DNA of 64,000 nt, from contig NC_006513.1 in the NCBI RefSeq assembly GCF_000025965.1, forward strand, positions 434,001 to 498,000, given 5' to 3'. The notes under the pieces were generated by a model. The model had not been told where the DNA came from. It was given only the letters and a program-made list of their open reading frames with translations, and ran no database searches. The position numbers and the translations under genes are program-made. Of the stretch, positions 46,715 through 58,053 are shown piece by piece; the stretch's first letter is position 1; each line of letters starts with the position of its first letter. Origin of the DNA: Aromatoleum aromaticum EbN1. GTDB lineage: Bacteria > Pseudomonadota > Gammaproteobacteria > Burkholderiales > Rhodocyclaceae.

Positions 46715-47959
46715 TTACATCCGCGCGATCATCGCATCACCGAACGCCGAGCAGGACACTTCCTGGGCGCCTTCCATCAGGCGCGCGAAGTCGTAGGTCA
46801 CGACCTTGTCGCCGATGGCGGCTTCCATGCCCTTGATGACGAGATCAGCCGCTTCCGTCCACTTCATGAAACGCAGCATCATCTCGGCGGACAGGATCAG
46901 CGAACCGGGATTGACCTTGTCGAGGCCGGCGTATTTCGGCGCCGTGCCGTGCGTCGCCTCGAAGCAGGCGTACTGGTCGGAAATGTTCGCGCCCGGGGCG
47001 ATGCCGATGCCGCCGACCTGGGCAGCCAGCGCGTCGGAGATGTAGTCGCCGTTCAGGTTGGTCGTCGCGATCACGTCGTACTCGGCCGGACGCAGCAGGA
47101 TCTGCTGCAGGAAGGCGTCGGCGATCGAGTCCTTGACGACGATTTCGCGACCGGTGTTCGGGTTCTTGAACTTGCACCACGGGCCGCCGTCGATCGGCTG
47201 CGCGCCGAATTCCTTCTGCGCCAGCTCGTAGGCCACGTCGCGGAACAGGCCTTCGGTGAACTTCATGATGTTGCCCTTGTGCACGATCGTCAGCGACTTG
47301 CGGTCGTTGTCGATCACGTACTTGAGCGCGGCGCGCACCAGCCGCTGCGTGCCTTCGACCGAAACCGGCTTGATGCCGATCCCGGACGTTGCCGGAAAGC
47401 GGATCTTCCTGACGCCCATTTCGTTCTGCAGGAACGCGATGACCTTCCTGGCCTGCTCGGAGTCTGCCTGCCATTCGATGCCGGCGTAGATATCCTCCGT
47501 GTTCTCGCGGAAGATCACCATGTTGGTCAGTTCCGGGTTCTTCAGCGGCGAAGGCACGCCCTTGAAGTACTGGATCGGGCGCACGCACTGGTAGAGGTCG
47601 AGCTCCTGGCGCAGCGCGACGTTCAGCGAGCGGATGCCGCCGCCGACCGGAGTCGTCATCGGACCCTTGATCGACACCGAGTATTCCTTGAGCGCGTCCA
47701 GGGTTTCCTTCGACAACCACTCGTCCGGGCCGTAGACCTGAGTCGACTTCTCACCGGCATAGACTTCCATCCAGTGGATTTTTCTCTTGCCGCCATAGGC
47801 TTTCGCGACTGCTGCGTCGATGACCTTGATCATCACCGGGGTGATGTCTACACCAATGCCATCGCCTTCGATGAACGGGATGATCGGATTGTCGGGGATG
47901 GGCTGGCCAGGAATGATTTTCTGACCGCCGGTCGGGACCGTGATGTGAGATGTGCTCAT
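46715..47959 (-). CDS. icd: NADP-dependent isocitrate dehydrogenase, homodimeric
   Basis: 414 aa, similar in length to E. coli Icd. Conserved are [27 protein letters not shown] with the AceK target serine (Ser111), [14 protein letters not shown], and the NADP region [15 protein letters not shown]. It oxidises isocitrate to 2-oxoglutarate and CO2. The AceK site, and aceK at 53332, suggest control by reversible phosphorylation. Promoter lies in the 239-bp gap to idh. Confidence 0.96.
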   Translation of the reverse strand: MSTSHITVPTGGQKIIPGQPIPDNPIIPFIEGDGIGVDITPVMIKVIDAAVAKAYGGKRKIHWMEVYAGEKSTQVYGPDEWLSKETLDALKEYSVSIKGPMTTPVGGGIRSLNVALRQELDLYQCVRPIQYFKGVPSPLKNPELTNMVIFRENTEDIYAGIEWQADSEQARKVIAFLQNEMGVRKIRFPATSGIGIKPVSVEGTQRLVRAALKYVIDNDRKSLTIVHKGNIMKFTEGLFRDVAYELAQKEFGAQPIDGGPWCKFKNPNTGREIVVKDSIADAFLQQILLRPAEYDVIATTNLNGDYISDALAAQVGGIGIAPGANISDQYACFEATHGTAPKYAGLDKVNPGSLILSAEMMLRFMKWTEAADLVIKGMEAAIGDKVVTYDFARLMEGAQEVSCSAFGDAMIARM

Positions 47960-48198
47960 GCCTACTCCCTCTATGTGGACTCGATTCGATTGACTCAGCT
48001 TTGCACTGAAAACCTTCGACTGGCAGCTTGGGGATCACCTCGCAGGCGGGCGCTCCCGGGAACGACGTATGCGAATGATGCGCCTCCCCCACTCCGGATA
48101 TCAATTCACTGATTATGGCGCAAAATCCCGGCACCTTCCTTCCGGCGCCAGGATTTCCGCCTGCGCGCACCTCTTCCACGGCGCGCGCTTGGTCACGC

Positions 48199-50436
48199 TC
48201 AGGCGGAGGCTTCCGCCAGAATCGCATTGAACGTGGCGCTCGGGCGCATCACCGCGCGGGTCTTCGCCGGATCGGGCAGGTAGTAACCGCCGATATCGGC
48301 CGGACGTCCCTGGGGTGCATGCAGTTCGTCCACGATCTTCTGCTCGTTTTCGGCCAGCGCCTTCGCCATCGGCGCGAAACGGGACTTCAGCTCCGCATCG
48401 TCGTCCTGCGCGGCCAGCGCCTGTGCCCAGTACAGTGCAAGGTAGAAGTGGCTGCCACGGTTGTCCAGCTCACCGGTCTTGCGCGACGGCGACTTGTCGT
48501 TGTCGAGCAGTTTTCCGGTCGCCTCGTCGAGGGTCCTGGCGAGCAGCTTGGCCTTGTCGTTGCCGGTCTTGATGCCCATGTCCTCGAGCGACGCCGTCAG
48601 CGCGAGAAACTCCCCGAGCGAATCCCAGCGCAGGTGGTTCTCCTCGACAAGCTGCTGCACGTGCTTCGGCGCCGAGCCGCCCGCTCCGGTTTCGTACATC
48701 CCGCCACCGGCCATCAGCGGCACGATCGACAGCATCTTCGCGCTGGTGCCCAGTTCCATGATCGGGAACAGGTCGGTCAGGTAGTCGCGCAGGATGTTGC
48801 CGGTCACCGAGATGGTGTCGAGGCCGCGGATGACGCGTTCGAGCGTGTAACGCATCGCCCGCACCTGCGACATGATCTGGATGTCGAGCCCGGTCGTGTC
48901 GTGATCCTTGAGATAGGTCTCGACCTTCTTGATCAGCTCCGCCTCGTGCGGACGATAAGGATCCAGCCAGAACAGGGTCGGCATGCCGGAGTTGCGGGCA
49001 CGGTTGACGGCCAGCTTGACCCAGTCGCGGATCGCGGCGTCCTTGGCCTGGCACATGCGCCAGATGTCGCCTTCCTCGACGTTCTGCACGAGCAGCACTT
49101 CGCCGGTGGCAATATCGACGATACGCGCCTCGCCGGCCTCCGGAATCTCGAAAGTCTTGTCGTGCGAACCGTATTCCTCGGCCTGCTGAGCCATCAGGCC
49201 GACGTTCGGGACAGTCCCCATCGTCCTCGGATCGAAATTGCCGTTGGTCTTGCAGAAGTTGATCATCTCCTGGTAGATCCGGGCGAAGGTGCTCTCCGGC
49301 ATGACGGCCTTGGTGTCCTTCGGCTTGCCGTCGGCACCCCACATCTTGCCGCCGATGCGGATCATCGCCGGCATCGAAGCGTCGACGATCACGTCGTTGG
49401 GGGCGTGCAGGTTGGTAATGCCCTTGGCCGAGTCGACCATCGCCAGTTCCGGGCGGTGCTCGTGGCAGGCGTGCAGGTCGCGCACGATCTCGTCACGCTT
49501 CGATTCCGGCAGCGGGGCGATTTTCTCGTAGAGATTCGACATGCCGTTGTTGACGTTGACGCCCAGCTCATCGAAGAGCTTGCCGTGCTTCTCGAAGGCC
49601 TCCTTGTAGAAGATCTTGACCGCGTGACCGAACACGATCGGATGCGAGACCTTCATCATCGTCGCCTTGACGTGCAGCGAAAACATCACGCCGGTCTTGC
49701 GTGCGTCTTCCATCTGCTCTTCGTAGAACGCGCACAGCGCGTTCTTGCTCATGAACATGCTGTCGATGATTTCGCCGTCGAGCAGCGCGACCTTCGGCTT
49801 GAGCACGATCGTCTTGCCGCTATTCGTGATCAGATCCATCTTCACGTCGCGCGCGCGATCCAGCGTCATCGACTTCTCGCCATGGTAGAAGTCGCCGCTC
49901 TTCATGTGTGCAACGTGGGTGCGCGACGCCATGCTCCACTCGCCCATCGAGTGCGGATGCTTGCGCGCATAGCGCTTGACTGCGGCCGGGGCGCGGCGGT
50001 CGGAGTTGCCTTCGCGCAGCACCGGATTGACCGCACTGCCGAGTGCCTTGCCATAGCGCTGCTTGATAATCTTTTCTTCGTCGGTTTTCGGCGTTTCCGG
50101 GTAGTTCGGAATCGCGTAACCCTTCTGCTGCAACTCGGCAATGGCAGTGGTGAGCTGCTGCACTGCGGCGCTGATGTTGGGAAGCTTGATGATGTTGGTG
50201 TCCGGATCCTGCGTCAGCCGGCCGAGTTCGGCGAGGTTGTCGGGCACCTTCTGCGCGTCGGTCAGGTAGTCCGAAAACTCGGCAAGGATACGAGCGGCCA
50301 CCGAGATGTCGCTCTTCGCGATATTGATGCCCGCAGGCTGGGCAAACGTCTCGATGATCGGCAGCAGCGAGTAGGTCGCCAGCAGCGGCGCCTCATCTGT
50401 GAGCGTGTAGATGATGGTCGGACTCTTCGTTGTCAT
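48199..50436 (-). CDS. idh: NADP-dependent isocitrate dehydrogenase, monomeric
   Basis: 745 aa from ATG 50436 with GGGAG upstream. This is the large single-chain type (about 740 aa), unrelated in sequence length and motif order to Icd. Conserved parts include the N-terminal [43 protein letters not shown]-like [17 protein letters not shown] and [18 protein letters not shown]. It performs the same reaction as the icd product. It lies directly upstream of icd in the same orientation. It has no AceK-type phosphorylation loop. Confidence 0.95.
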   Translation of the reverse strand: MTTKSPTIIYTLTDEAPLLATYSLLPIIETFAQPAGINIAKSDISVAARILAEFSDYLTDAQKVPDNLAELGRLTQDPDTNIIKLPNISAAVQQLTTAIAELQQKGYAIPNYPETPKTDEEKIIKQRYGKALGSAVNPVLREGNSDRRAPAAVKRYARKHPHSMGEWSMASRTHVAHMKSGDFYHGEKSMTLDRARDVKMDLITNSGKTIVLKPKVALLDGEIIDSMFMSKNALCAFYEEQMEDARKTGVMFSLHVKATMMKVSHPIVFGHAVKIFYKEAFEKHGKLFDELGVNVNNGMSNLYEKIAPLPESKRDEIVRDLHACHEHRPELAMVDSAKGITNLHAPNDVIVDASMPAMIRIGGKMWGADGKPKDTKAVMPESTFARIYQEMINFCKTNGNFDPRTMGTVPNVGLMAQQAEEYGSHDKTFEIPEAGEARIVDIATGEVLLVQNVEEGDIWRMCQAKDAAIRDWVKLAVNRARNSGMPTLFWLDPYRPHEAELIKKVETYLKDHDTTGLDIQIMSQVRAMRYTLERVIRGLDTISVTGNILRDYLTDLFPIMELGTSAKMLSIVPLMAGGGMYETGAGGSAPKHVQQLVEENHLRWDSLGEFLALTASLEDMGIKTGNDKAKLLARTLDEATGKLLDNDKSPSRKTGELDNRGSHFYLALYWAQALAAQDDDAELKSRFAPMAKALAENEQKIVDELHAPQGRPADIGGYYLPDPAKTRAVMRPSATFNAILAEASA

Positions 50437-50960
50437 GCATTTCTCCCTCGTTATTTTGCCTGCGCGAAACCTGACGGACGCAGAAACAGGACGAGACACG
50501 GCCCTGAAGGCCTGATCGCATCCGCTCATTTCCTGACGGCGCATGATTATAGACCTGCGAGTGCAGCCGGTTGCCGCCAGGCGCACAATCTTACTCTTGT
50601 ATAAGACACAAGATCTAACCCCCTACGCGGTTGACAATGATGCAATCCGCATCGGCGAGCCGTAAGACGGGGTCACCACGGGTTGAAGCGATTTGGGCCT
50701 ATGCGGATAAACGGTTACAATGTTTGTCCAAATATATCTCACCACACCCCCGTGCCCGCCGGACAACGATTTACCGTTCCGGCAACCTCTCCTGTCTATC
50801 CGGCGGGGCACTGCCGGTTCTCCCGTCGTCGCGCCGCCTCTTGCGCGGCCCCGCGCCCGTTCTGCTCGAACCTGCGCTCGCGCCGCGGGGAAAGACCCTC
50901 CTCGCCCTCTCATCGCCGGCAACAAAAGTCGGCGCACAACCAGAAAATGGAGAACTTCCT
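50437..50960. other. Divergent control region of idh and ggpPS
   Basis: 524 bases, no supported gene. An interrupted dyad CTTGT/ACAAG around TATAAGAC (about 50597-50613) lies near the idh side, and TTGACA at 50632-50637 is a possible -35. An AT-rich stretch at 50720-50745 is the other promoter candidate. ATGGAG (50947-50952) is the ggpPS ribosome site. Confidence 0.4.
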
Positions 50961-53222
50961 ATGCTTATTGCGACCGATCTCGACGGAACATTTCTCGCCG
51001 GCCACCCCGAAGCGCGTTTGCGCCTGTATCAGCTGATCAATGCACACCCTGAAATCAAGCTGGTCTTCGTCACCGGGCGCGGACTCGAGGTCGTGTTGCC
51101 ACTGCTCTCCGACCCGTCGATCCCGACGCCCGACTACATCGTTTGCGACGTCGGCGCGACGGTCGTCGATGGCCGTACGCTGCAACCGGTGCAACCGCTG
51201 CAAGCCGGCATCGACGCGCTGTGGCCTGGCGAGCGTGTCGTCGCCGCGGCGATGGCATCGTTCGTCGGCATCGAGCGCCAGGAAGTGCCGCAGCAGCGCC
51301 GCTGCTCGTATTTCTGCGCGCCCGGCACCGTCGGCAGCGACCTTCGCGGGATCGCCGCCGAGCTCGGCTGCGACATGCTGTATTCGGCCGAACGCTATCT
51401 GGACATCCTGCCGCGCGGCGTCAACAAAGGCAGCACGCTCGATGCACTGGTGCGGCTGCTCGAGATCGACCGCGACGCGGTGCTGGTCGCCGGCGACACG
51501 CTCAATGATCTGTCGATGTACGAGCGGGGGTTCGTCGGCGTCTGCGTCGGCGAGTCGGAAGCGGCACTGCTCGACGCGACCCGCGAGCGCGCTCATGTGT
51601 TGCACGCGCGCCATCCGGGCTGCGGAGGCATCCTCGAGGCGATCGCCCACTTCGGTTTCCTCGGGCCGGCAGGCGTCGAGGCGGAGTTGCGCGAGACCGA
51701 CACCCCGGGGCGCTCCGAACTCGTCATGGTCTATCACCGGCTGCCGTACGAGGAGGTATTCGAAAACGGGCGCATCACCCGCGCAGCCCCGAGCTCGCCG
51801 AACGGCATCATTCCGACGTTGCTGAGCTACTTCAGCGACGGGCGCCCCGGCGCATGGATCGCATGGTCGATGCATGACCCGAAAAAAGCGATCCCGTTCG
51901 AAGTCCATACGACCGTCGACCGCGAGCGCTACCCGCACCTGGTCGCTGCGCGCGTACCGCTGACGAAGGACGACATCGACATCTTCTACAAGCGCTTTTC
52001 GAAAGAAGCGTTCTGGCCGACGCTGCACACGTTCTGGGAGCGCGCGCAATTTCGCGAGGATGACTGGCACGTTTACCTGAAGGTCAACCGGCTCTTTGCC
52101 GAGCGCGCCGCAGCCGAAGCGGCCGAAGGCGCGGTCGTCTGGCTGCACGACTACAACTTGTGGATGGTGCCGGCGGTGCTGCGCGAGTTGCGTCCGGACG
52201 TCAAGATCGCGTTCTTCCACCACACCTATTTCCCGTCGGCGGACGTGTTCAACGTGCTGCCGTGGCGCCGCGAGATCATTGGCAGCCTACTGCAGTGTGA
52301 CTACATCGGCTTCCATATCCCGCGCCAAGCCGAGAATTTCGTCGATGTCGCGCGCGGCGTCGCACCGCTGACCGTGCTCGAGCGCCGCAACTGCGCGCCG
52401 CGCTACCTCACTTACGGCTGCGCCGTCGGCCTCGATGAAGTCACGACCGCGATCGAGGTCCACGGCCGCCGCATCGGCCTCGGCGCCCACCCGGTCGGCC
52501 TCGACGTCGAGCGCGTGCGCAAGATCCTCGACCAGCCTTCGACGCGCAAGCGCATGGCCGAATTGCGCGCGGATCTCGTCGACACGCGCGTGATCCTGTC
52601 GGTCGAGCGCCTCGACTATACGAAAGGCACGCTCGAGAAGCTGCTCGCATTCGAGCGTCTGCTCGACGCGCATCCCGAGCTGCAGGGCAAAGTGTCGCTG
52701 ATGGCGGTGTGCGTGCCGGCAGCGAAGGAAATGACGATCTACGACGCGTTGCAGACGCAGATCGAGCAGGCGGTCGGCCGCATCAACGGGCGCTTCTCCC
52801 GCGTTAGCTGGACGCCGGTGCAGTTCTTCTTCCGCGCGCTGCCATTCGAGGAAGTCGTCGCGTGGTATGCGATGGCCGACGTGATGTGGATCACGCCGCT
52901 GCGCGACGGCCTGAACCTCGTCGCGAAGGAGTACGTCGCGACGCAGGGCATGATCGAGGGGCGGGGCGTGCTCGTGCTGTCGGAGTTCGCCGGCGCGGCA
53001 GCCGAACTGCACGGCGCAGTGCTGACCAATCCGCACGATCTCGCGGACCTCGCGGCGCGCCTGTATCAGGCGATCGCGATGAACGACGCCGAGGCCGAAG
53101 CACGCCTGCGCGAGCTGTTCGCCATCGTCGAACACAACGACATCCACCGCTGGGGACGGAATTTCCTCGAAGCCGTTACCACGCCGGTCGGCGAAGACTC
53201 GCTCGCCGGCACGGGCTGCTGA
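50961..53222 (+). CDS. ggpPS: Bifunctional glucosylglycerol-phosphate phosphatase/synthase (GgpPS)
   Basis: 753 aa. The N-terminal HAD phosphatase (about 1-245) has DLDGTFL (Asp6, Asp8) and GDTLNDLSMYE. The C-terminal GT20 glycosyltransferase (about 255-745) has HDYNLWMVPAVLREL, FFHHTYFPSADVFNVLPWR, VERLDYTKG and TPLRDGLNLVAKEY. The HDYNLW and HHTYFPSADVFNVLPW segments match glucosylglycerol-phosphate synthases rather than OtsA (HDYHL and FLHIPFP). It would make the compatible solute glucosylglycerol from ADP-glucose and glycerol-3-phosphate. Trehalose-phosphate synthesis is the alternative. Confidence 0.85.
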   Translation: MLIATDLDGTFLAGHPEARLRLYQLINAHPEIKLVFVTGRGLEVVLPLLSDPSIPTPDYIVCDVGATVVDGRTLQPVQPLQAGIDALWPGERVVAAAMASFVGIERQEVPQQRRCSYFCAPGTVGSDLRGIAAELGCDMLYSAERYLDILPRGVNKGSTLDALVRLLEIDRDAVLVAGDTLNDLSMYERGFVGVCVGESEAALLDATRERAHVLHARHPGCGGILEAIAHFGFLGPAGVEAELRETDTPGRSELVMVYHRLPYEEVFENGRITRAAPSSPNGIIPTLLSYFSDGRPGAWIAWSMHDPKKAIPFEVHTTVDRERYPHLVAARVPLTKDDIDIFYKRFSKEAFWPTLHTFWERAQFREDDWHVYLKVNRLFAERAAAEAAEGAVVWLHDYNLWMVPAVLRELRPDVKIAFFHHTYFPSADVFNVLPWRREIIGSLLQCDYIGFHIPRQAENFVDVARGVAPLTVLERRNCAPRYLTYGCAVGLDEVTTAIEVHGRRIGLGAHPVGLDVERVRKILDQPSTRKRMAELRADLVDTRVILSVERLDYTKGTLEKLLAFERLLDAHPELQGKVSLMAVCVPAAKEMTIYDALQTQIEQAVGRINGRFSRVSWTPVQFFFRALPFEEVVAWYAMADVMWITPLRDGLNLVAKEYVATQGMIEGRGVLVLSEFAGAAAELHGAVLTNPHDLADLAARLYQAIAMNDAEAEARLRELFAIVEHNDIHRWGRNFLEAVTTPVGEDSLAGTGC

Positions 53223-53331
53223 ACCGGCGCGTTGCGGGGGGGCTCCGGCCCTCCGCAGGTTTCGGGATAAAATGTGCGTCGTCATGCCGCTGCGCGCCAA
53301 CGTCGCACCTCATCACCGAGACGAGGAATCC

Positions 53332-55107
53332 ATGGACGCATCCGTCGGGGAAAACCCGGTCGCCCAATCGATCGCCCAGGCGATGATCGAAGGCTTCAAC
53401 AAGCACTACCGGATCTTCCGCGAGACCTCCCGTCGGGCCAAGGAAAGTTTCGAGGCCGCCGAGTGGCAGGCGCAGATCGACGCGGTGCGCGAGCGGGTGC
53501 AGTTCTACGACGAGCGCGTCGACGAGGCAGTGCGGCGCCTGCACGAGGAGTTCGACGCCGATTCGCTCGACGACAGCACCTGGCAGCAGCTCAAACTCCA
53601 GTACATCGGCATCCTGATGCGGCACAAGCAGCCGGAGCTCGCCGAGACCTTCTTCAACTCGGTGTGCTGCAAGATCCTGCACCGCACGTATTTCAACAAC
53701 GACTACCTGTTTGCGCGCCCCGCCGTCTCGACCGAGTACATCGAATCCTATCCGCCGGTCTACAGCAGCTATTACCCGCAGGACGAAGGCTTGCGCACCA
53801 CGGTGCGGCGGATCATCGAGGATTTCGACTGGCAGCGCCCGTTCGCGAATCTCGATCGCGACATCGACAATATCCTGCGCGCCGTACACGAACACATCGG
53901 CGCCTGGCCCGACATGGAAGTCAACTGTCAGATCCAGGTGCTGTACTCGGCGTTCTACCGCAACAAGACCGCCTACATCATCGGCAAGGCGATCAACGGC
54001 TACCAGGAATATCCGTTCGCGCTGGCAGTACGGCACAACCCGGCCGGCCGGCTCGAGGCCGACACGATCCTGCTCGACCCGTGGCGCATTTCGGTGCTGT
54101 TCTCGCTGTCGCGTGCGTATTTTCTCGTCGATATGGAAGTGCCGTCCGGCTACGTTCACTTCCTGCGCTCGATCATGCCGAACAAGCACCGTTCCGAGCT
54201 CTACACGATGCTCGGGCTCGGCAAGCAGGGCAAGACGATGTTTTTCCGCGACCTCATCGCGCACCTGCGCCACTCGAACGACCAGTTCATCATCGCACCC
54301 GGCATCCGCGGCCTCGTGATGCTGGTGTTCACGCTGCCGTCCTACCCCTACGTGTTCAAGATCATCAAGGACGTGTTCGGCGCGTCGAAAAACATGGACC
54401 GCGCGACTGTCAAGCGCAAGTACCTGATGGTGAAGCAGGTCGACCGTGTCGGACGCCTCGCCGACACGCTGGAGTTCTCGTACGCCGCGCTGCCGCTGTC
54501 GCGCTTCCACCCCGAGCTGCTCGACGAGTTGCGCGCGCTGGCGCCGTCGTCGTTCGAGATCGAAGGCGATTCGGTGATCATCAAGCACCTTTACATCGAA
54601 CGCCGCATGACGCCGCTGAACATCTACCTCGAGCACGCGGACGACGACCAGGTCGAATACGCGGTGCGCGAATACGGCAATGCGATCCGCGAGCTGGCGA
54701 CGGCCAACATCTTCCCCGGCGACATGCTGTGGAAGAACTTCGGCGTGACGCGCTATGGCCGCGTGGTGTTCTACGACTACGACGAGATCGAGTTCATGAC
54801 CGCGATGAACTTTCGCAGAATTCCCCCGGCACCGTATCCGGAGATGGAAATGGCCGCCGAGCCGTGGTATTCGGCGGGTCCGATGGACGTCTTTCCGGAA
54901 GAATTCGCGACGTTCCTGCTCGGCGCCCCGCGCGTGCGCAAGGCTTTCCTGAAGCACCACCGCGACCTGCTCGACGCCAAGTTCTGGCAGGACGTGCAGG
55001 CCTCGATCCGCAAGGGTTACCTCGAGGATTTCTTCCCGTATCCGACCGAACTGCGTTTCTGCAACATGTGGAGCAACGAGCGCGGACGCGCACACCAGGC
55101 GGCCTGA
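53332..55107 (+). CDS. aceK: Isocitrate dehydrogenase kinase/phosphatase
   Basis: 591 aa from ATG 53332 with GAGG 6 bases upstream, the usual AceK length. The N-terminal regulatory half leads to a kinase fold with nucleotide-binding APGIRGLVMLVFTLPSYPYV (about 323-342), VFKIIKD lysine, and catalytic/metal region FPGDMLWKNFGV and FYDYDEIEFM. One site does kinase, phosphatase and ATPase. It phosphorylates Icd to divert flux to the glyoxylate bypass. It lies 109 bases behind ggpPS; aceA and aceB are not adjacent as they are in E. coli. Confidence 0.95.
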   Translation: MDASVGENPVAQSIAQAMIEGFNKHYRIFRETSRRAKESFEAAEWQAQIDAVRERVQFYDERVDEAVRRLHEEFDADSLDDSTWQQLKLQYIGILMRHKQPELAETFFNSVCCKILHRTYFNNDYLFARPAVSTEYIESYPPVYSSYYPQDEGLRTTVRRIIEDFDWQRPFANLDRDIDNILRAVHEHIGAWPDMEVNCQIQVLYSAFYRNKTAYIIGKAINGYQEYPFALAVRHNPAGRLEADTILLDPWRISVLFSLSRAYFLVDMEVPSGYVHFLRSIMPNKHRSELYTMLGLGKQGKTMFFRDLIAHLRHSNDQFIIAPGIRGLVMLVFTLPSYPYVFKIIKDVFGASKNMDRATVKRKYLMVKQVDRVGRLADTLEFSYAALPLSRFHPELLDELRALAPSSFEIEGDSVIIKHLYIERRMTPLNIYLEHADDDQVEYAVREYGNAIRELATANIFPGDMLWKNFGVTRYGRVVFYDYDEIEFMTAMNFRRIPPAPYPEMEMAAEPWYSAGPMDVFPEEFATFLLGAPRVRKAFLKHHRDLLDAKFWQDVQASIRKGYLEDFFPYPTELRFCNMWSNERGRAHQAA

Positions 55108-55119
55108 CGGGCGGCCGCC

Positions 55120-55554
55120 TCACGCATCGTCCTGCCACCCGAGCTCCAGCACCCAGGGCGCCGGTCGCGCGTCCAGCGCAGCGCGGATGTAGGGAACGGT
55201 CGCGGCAGGAAGACCGTCACGCCCGAACCAGCCGAGTCCGTCGCACTTGTCCGGTTCGCGAATCTGCGGCTCGCCCGTGAAACGCTTCGCGCGAACAAAG
55301 AAATCGACACGATTTGTGTCGGAGCGGCGGTGCACGACGCCGACGTATTCGAGCGCATCCGCGTGCAAGCACAGCCCGGTTTCTTCGGACATTTCCCGCA
55401 CGGCCGCTTCGAGCAGTGATTCACCAGGCTCCACATGGCCGCCGGGAAGGCTGTACAGCCCGTCGAAAAACCCAGTGCCCGCGCGTCTGAGCAGCAACAC
55501 TTCGCCGTCCTGCTCGACGATGACGTGTACGCCGACCGGAATCCCGTGACGCAT
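55120..55554 (-). CDS. Nudix hydrolase
   Basis: 144 aa. The Nudix box GGHVEPGESLLEAAVREMSE followed by ETGL fits GX5EX7REUXEEXGU completely. It would hydrolyse a nucleoside diphosphate linked to some group; the substrate is not readable from sequence. It starts right after the dut stop codon with no spacer, so it is the last gene of coaBC-dut-nudix, a nucleotide-hygiene operon. Confidence 0.9.
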   Translation of the reverse strand: MRHGIPVGVHVIVEQDGEVLLLRRAGTGFFDGLYSLPGGHVEPGESLLEAAVREMSEETGLCLHADALEYVGVVHRRSDTNRVDFFVRAKRFTGEPQIREPDKCDGLGWFGRDGLPAATVPYIRAALDARPAPWVLELGWQDDA

Positions 55555-56004
55555 TCAGTGCTTGCCGGTGCTGCCGAACCCGGCTGCGCCGCGATCGCTT
55601 TGCGGGAATTCATCGACGATGTTGAAGCCGACCTGCAACACCGGCACGACCACGAGCTGCGCGATGCGCTCCATCGGCTGGACCGTGAAGGTCTCGCGCC
55701 CCCGATTCCAGGCCGACACGAAGATCTGCCCCTGGTAGTCCGAGTCGATCAGGCCGACGAGGTTGCCGAGCACGATGCCATGCTTGTGACCGAGGCCGGA
55801 GCGCGGCAGCACCATCGCCGCGAGGCCCGGATCGGCGAGGTGGATCGCGAGCCCGCTCGGAATCAGCGTGGTTTCGCCCGGATGCAGGGTCACCGGTGCG
55901 TTCAGGCACGCGCGCAGGTCGAGCCCGGCTGCACCCGGCGTCGCATACGCGGGCTCATGGGTGCGCAGGCGGTCGTCGAGAATCTTGACATCTATTCGGT
56001 GCAT
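55555..56004 (-). CDS. dut: Deoxyuridine 5'-triphosphate nucleotidohydrolase
   Basis: 149 aa from ATG 56004, a trimeric dUTPase. Motif 1 [10 protein letters not shown], motif 2 PRSGLGHK, motif 3 [13 protein letters not shown], motif 4 and C-terminal motif 5 [12 protein letters not shown] are all present. It converts dUTP to dUMP, keeping uracil out of DNA. It lies 115 bases behind coaBC, an arrangement shared with E. coli (dfp-dut). Confidence 0.96.
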   Translation of the reverse strand: MHRIDVKILDDRLRTHEPAYATPGAAGLDLRACLNAPVTLHPGETTLIPSGLAIHLADPGLAAMVLPRSGLGHKHGIVLGNLVGLIDSDYQGQIFVSAWNRGRETFTVQPMERIAQLVVVPVLQVGFNIVDEFPQSDRGAAGFGSTGKH

Positions 56005-56119
56005 TTTCCCCTCGGAACTGGAATCGTCGCCCGCGTAGTCCACACGCCGCAGCAAACGGAAATGACTTTGTTGATTATCGCGCCGTTGCCCCGGATCACG
56101 ACGCCGCGGCCGGTCGCGC

Positions 56120-57328
56120 TCATTTCGCCAGGCGGGTCGCCCGGATCGCCAGCAGACCGGCCAGATGCTCGACGATCTTCTGCGCGACGACGGTTTTCGC
56201 TGCGCGCGGCTGGGGATGGCGCCCCGCGTCGTCGTACAGGATCACCTGGTTGTCGTCACTGCCGAGCCCATCCTGCACGAGATTGCCGACCAGCATCGGC
56301 AGGCGCTTGGCGCGCCGCTTGCCTTCGGCGTATGCATCGAGCTCGCGGCTTTCGGCTGCGAAACCGACGCAGAACGGTGCGTCCGGTCGTGCCGCGACTT
56401 CGGCGAGGATGTCCGGGTTGGGAGTCAGCGTGAGAGTGAGCTCGGTGGACGACTTCTTCACCTTGTGCTCGGCGGCGGACAGCGGCCGATAATCCGCGAC
56501 CGCGGCGACGCCGATGAAGACATCGGCATCCGGCAGCGCCGCCGCGACGGCATCGCGCATCTGCAGCGCGCTGCGCACGTCGACGCGATCGACACCGAGC
56601 GGCGCCGGGAGTCCGGTAGGCCCGCTGACGAGCACGACTTCGGCGCCGGCGCGTCGGCACGCCTGCGCGAGGGCGTAGCCCATCTTGCCGGAACTCGTGT
56701 TCGTGATGCCGCGCACCGGATCGATCGCCTCGAAAGTCGGCCCGGCAGTCATCACGACCTTGCGCCCGGCGAGCAGCTTCGGCTGGAAAAAGGCAATGAG
56801 GTGCTCGAGCAGGTCGTCAGGTTCGAGCATCCTCCCCATGCCGGTTTCGCCGCAGGCCTGGTCCCCGGCGGCCGGGCCGACCACCGTGGCGCCATCGGCG
56901 GCGAGCTGTGCGATGTTGCGTCGCGTCGCCGGGTGCTCCCACATCTGGCGGTTCATCGCCGGCGCGACGAGCAGCGGGCACTCGCGCGCGAGGCACAGCG
57001 TCGTCAGCAGGTCATCGGCGATGCCGTGGACGAGCTTCGCGATGACGTCGGCCGTCGCCGGCGCGATCAGGATCGCGTCGGCGCCGCGCGTCAGGTCGAT
57101 ATGCGCCATGTTGTTGTCGACGCGCGGATCCCAAAGATCCGACCACACCGGGTTGCCCGACAGCGCCTGGAAAGTCACCGGCGTGACGAAACGCGCGCCG
57201 CCGGCGGTCAGCACGACGTGCACGTCGGCACCCGCTTTTCCCAGCAGTCGCACGAGTTCCGCAGCCTTGTACGCCGCAATCCCGCCGGTGACGCCAAGCA
57301 CGATCCGGCGCCCGCTCAATTCGCTCAT
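56120..57328 (-). CDS. coaBC: Bifunctional phosphopantothenoylcysteine decarboxylase/synthase
   Basis: 402 aa from ATG 57328. The CoaC flavoprotein half (about 1-185) has [15 protein letters not shown], catalytic region [12 protein letters not shown] and [11 protein letters not shown] with the active-site cysteine. The CoaB half (190-400) has [30 protein letters not shown] and VGFAAES. It performs two steps of coenzyme A synthesis. It is divergent from radC with a 47-base gap. Confidence 0.96.
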   Translation of the reverse strand: MSELSGRRIVLGVTGGIAAYKAAELVRLLGKAGADVHVVLTAGGARFVTPVTFQALSGNPVWSDLWDPRVDNNMAHIDLTRGADAILIAPATADVIAKLVHGIADDLLTTLCLARECPLLVAPAMNRQMWEHPATRRNIAQLAADGATVVGPAAGDQACGETGMGRMLEPDDLLEHLIAFFQPKLLAGRKVVMTAGPTFEAIDPVRGITNTSSGKMGYALAQACRRAGAEVVLVSGPTGLPAPLGVDRVDVRSALQMRDAVAAALPDADVFIGVAAVADYRPLSAAEHKVKKSSTELTLTLTPNPDILAEVAARPDAPFCVGFAAESRELDAYAEGKRRAKRLPMLVGNLVQDGLGSDDNQVILYDDAGRHPQPRAAKTVVAQKIVEHLAGLLAIRATRLAK

Positions 57329-57375
57329 GGCATATTCCGTATAATTAACGAACACATCCTCACACCCGTTACCCC

Positions 57376-58053
57376 ATGGCAATCACCGACTGGCCGGAAA
57401 ACGAGCGCCCGCGCGAGAAACTCCTCACCCGCGGCACTGCCGCGCTGTCCGACGCCGAACTGCTCGCGCTGTTCCTGCGCGTCGGCATGCGTGGAAAAAG
57501 CGCAGTTGATCTCGCGCGCGACCTGCTGCAACAGTTCGGCTCGCTGACCCGTCTGTGCGCCGCCTCCGCCGCAGAATTTTCCGCGATCCCGGGCATGGGC
57601 CTCGCGAAGTATGCCCAACTGCAGGCGGTCATGGAACTGGCGCGGCGCGCGCTGGCCGAGCAGATGAACGATGCCGACGTGTTCGAGTCGCCGCTCGCAG
57701 TGCGCAACTGGCTGCGCCTGCGCATCGGCTCGCTGCCGCACGAGGTGTTTCACGTTCTGCTGCTCGATGCGCGCAATCGCCTGATCGAAGCGGTCGAACT
57801 GTTCCGCGGCACGCTGACGCAGACCAGCGTCTACCCGCGCGAAGTCGTCAAGCTCGCGCTGGCGCGCAACGCGGCGGCAGTGATTCTCGCCCACAACCAC
57901 CCTTCGGGCGCGGCCGAGCCGAGCCCCGCGGACGAACTGCTGACGCGCAGCCTGAAGCAGGCGCTCGAACTGGTCGATATCCGTGTCCTCGATCACTTCA
58001 TCGTCACCGCCCATGCGCAGCCCCTGTCGTTCGCCGAGCGCGGGTTGCTGTAG
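57376..58053 (+). CDS. radC: RadC-family JAB-domain protein
   Basis: 225 aa. N-terminal helix-hairpin-helix-like part ([20 protein letters not shown]) and C-terminal MPN/JAB fold with [15 protein letters not shown], the metal-binding signature, and an upstream conserved Glu. Its enzymatic role is unproven; the old link to DNA repair is weak. It is monocistronic, followed by the rplU promoter. Confidence 0.93.
   Translation: MAITDWPENERPREKLLTRGTAALSDAELLALFLRVGMRGKSAVDLARDLLQQFGSLTRLCAASAAEFSAIPGMGLAKYAQLQAVMELARRALAEQMNDADVFESPLAVRNWLRLRIGSLPHEVFHVLLLDARNRLIEAVELFRGTLTQTSVYPREVVKLALARNAAAVILAHNHPSGAAEPSPADELLTRSLKQALELVDIRVLDHFIVTAHAQPLSFAERGLL

Noticed and set aside
50961..53222. Trehalose-6-phosphate synthase/phosphatase fusion
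   Set aside because: The GT20 signature segments match glucosylglycerol-phosphate synthases more closely, and the phosphatase is N-terminal. It remains the main alternative.
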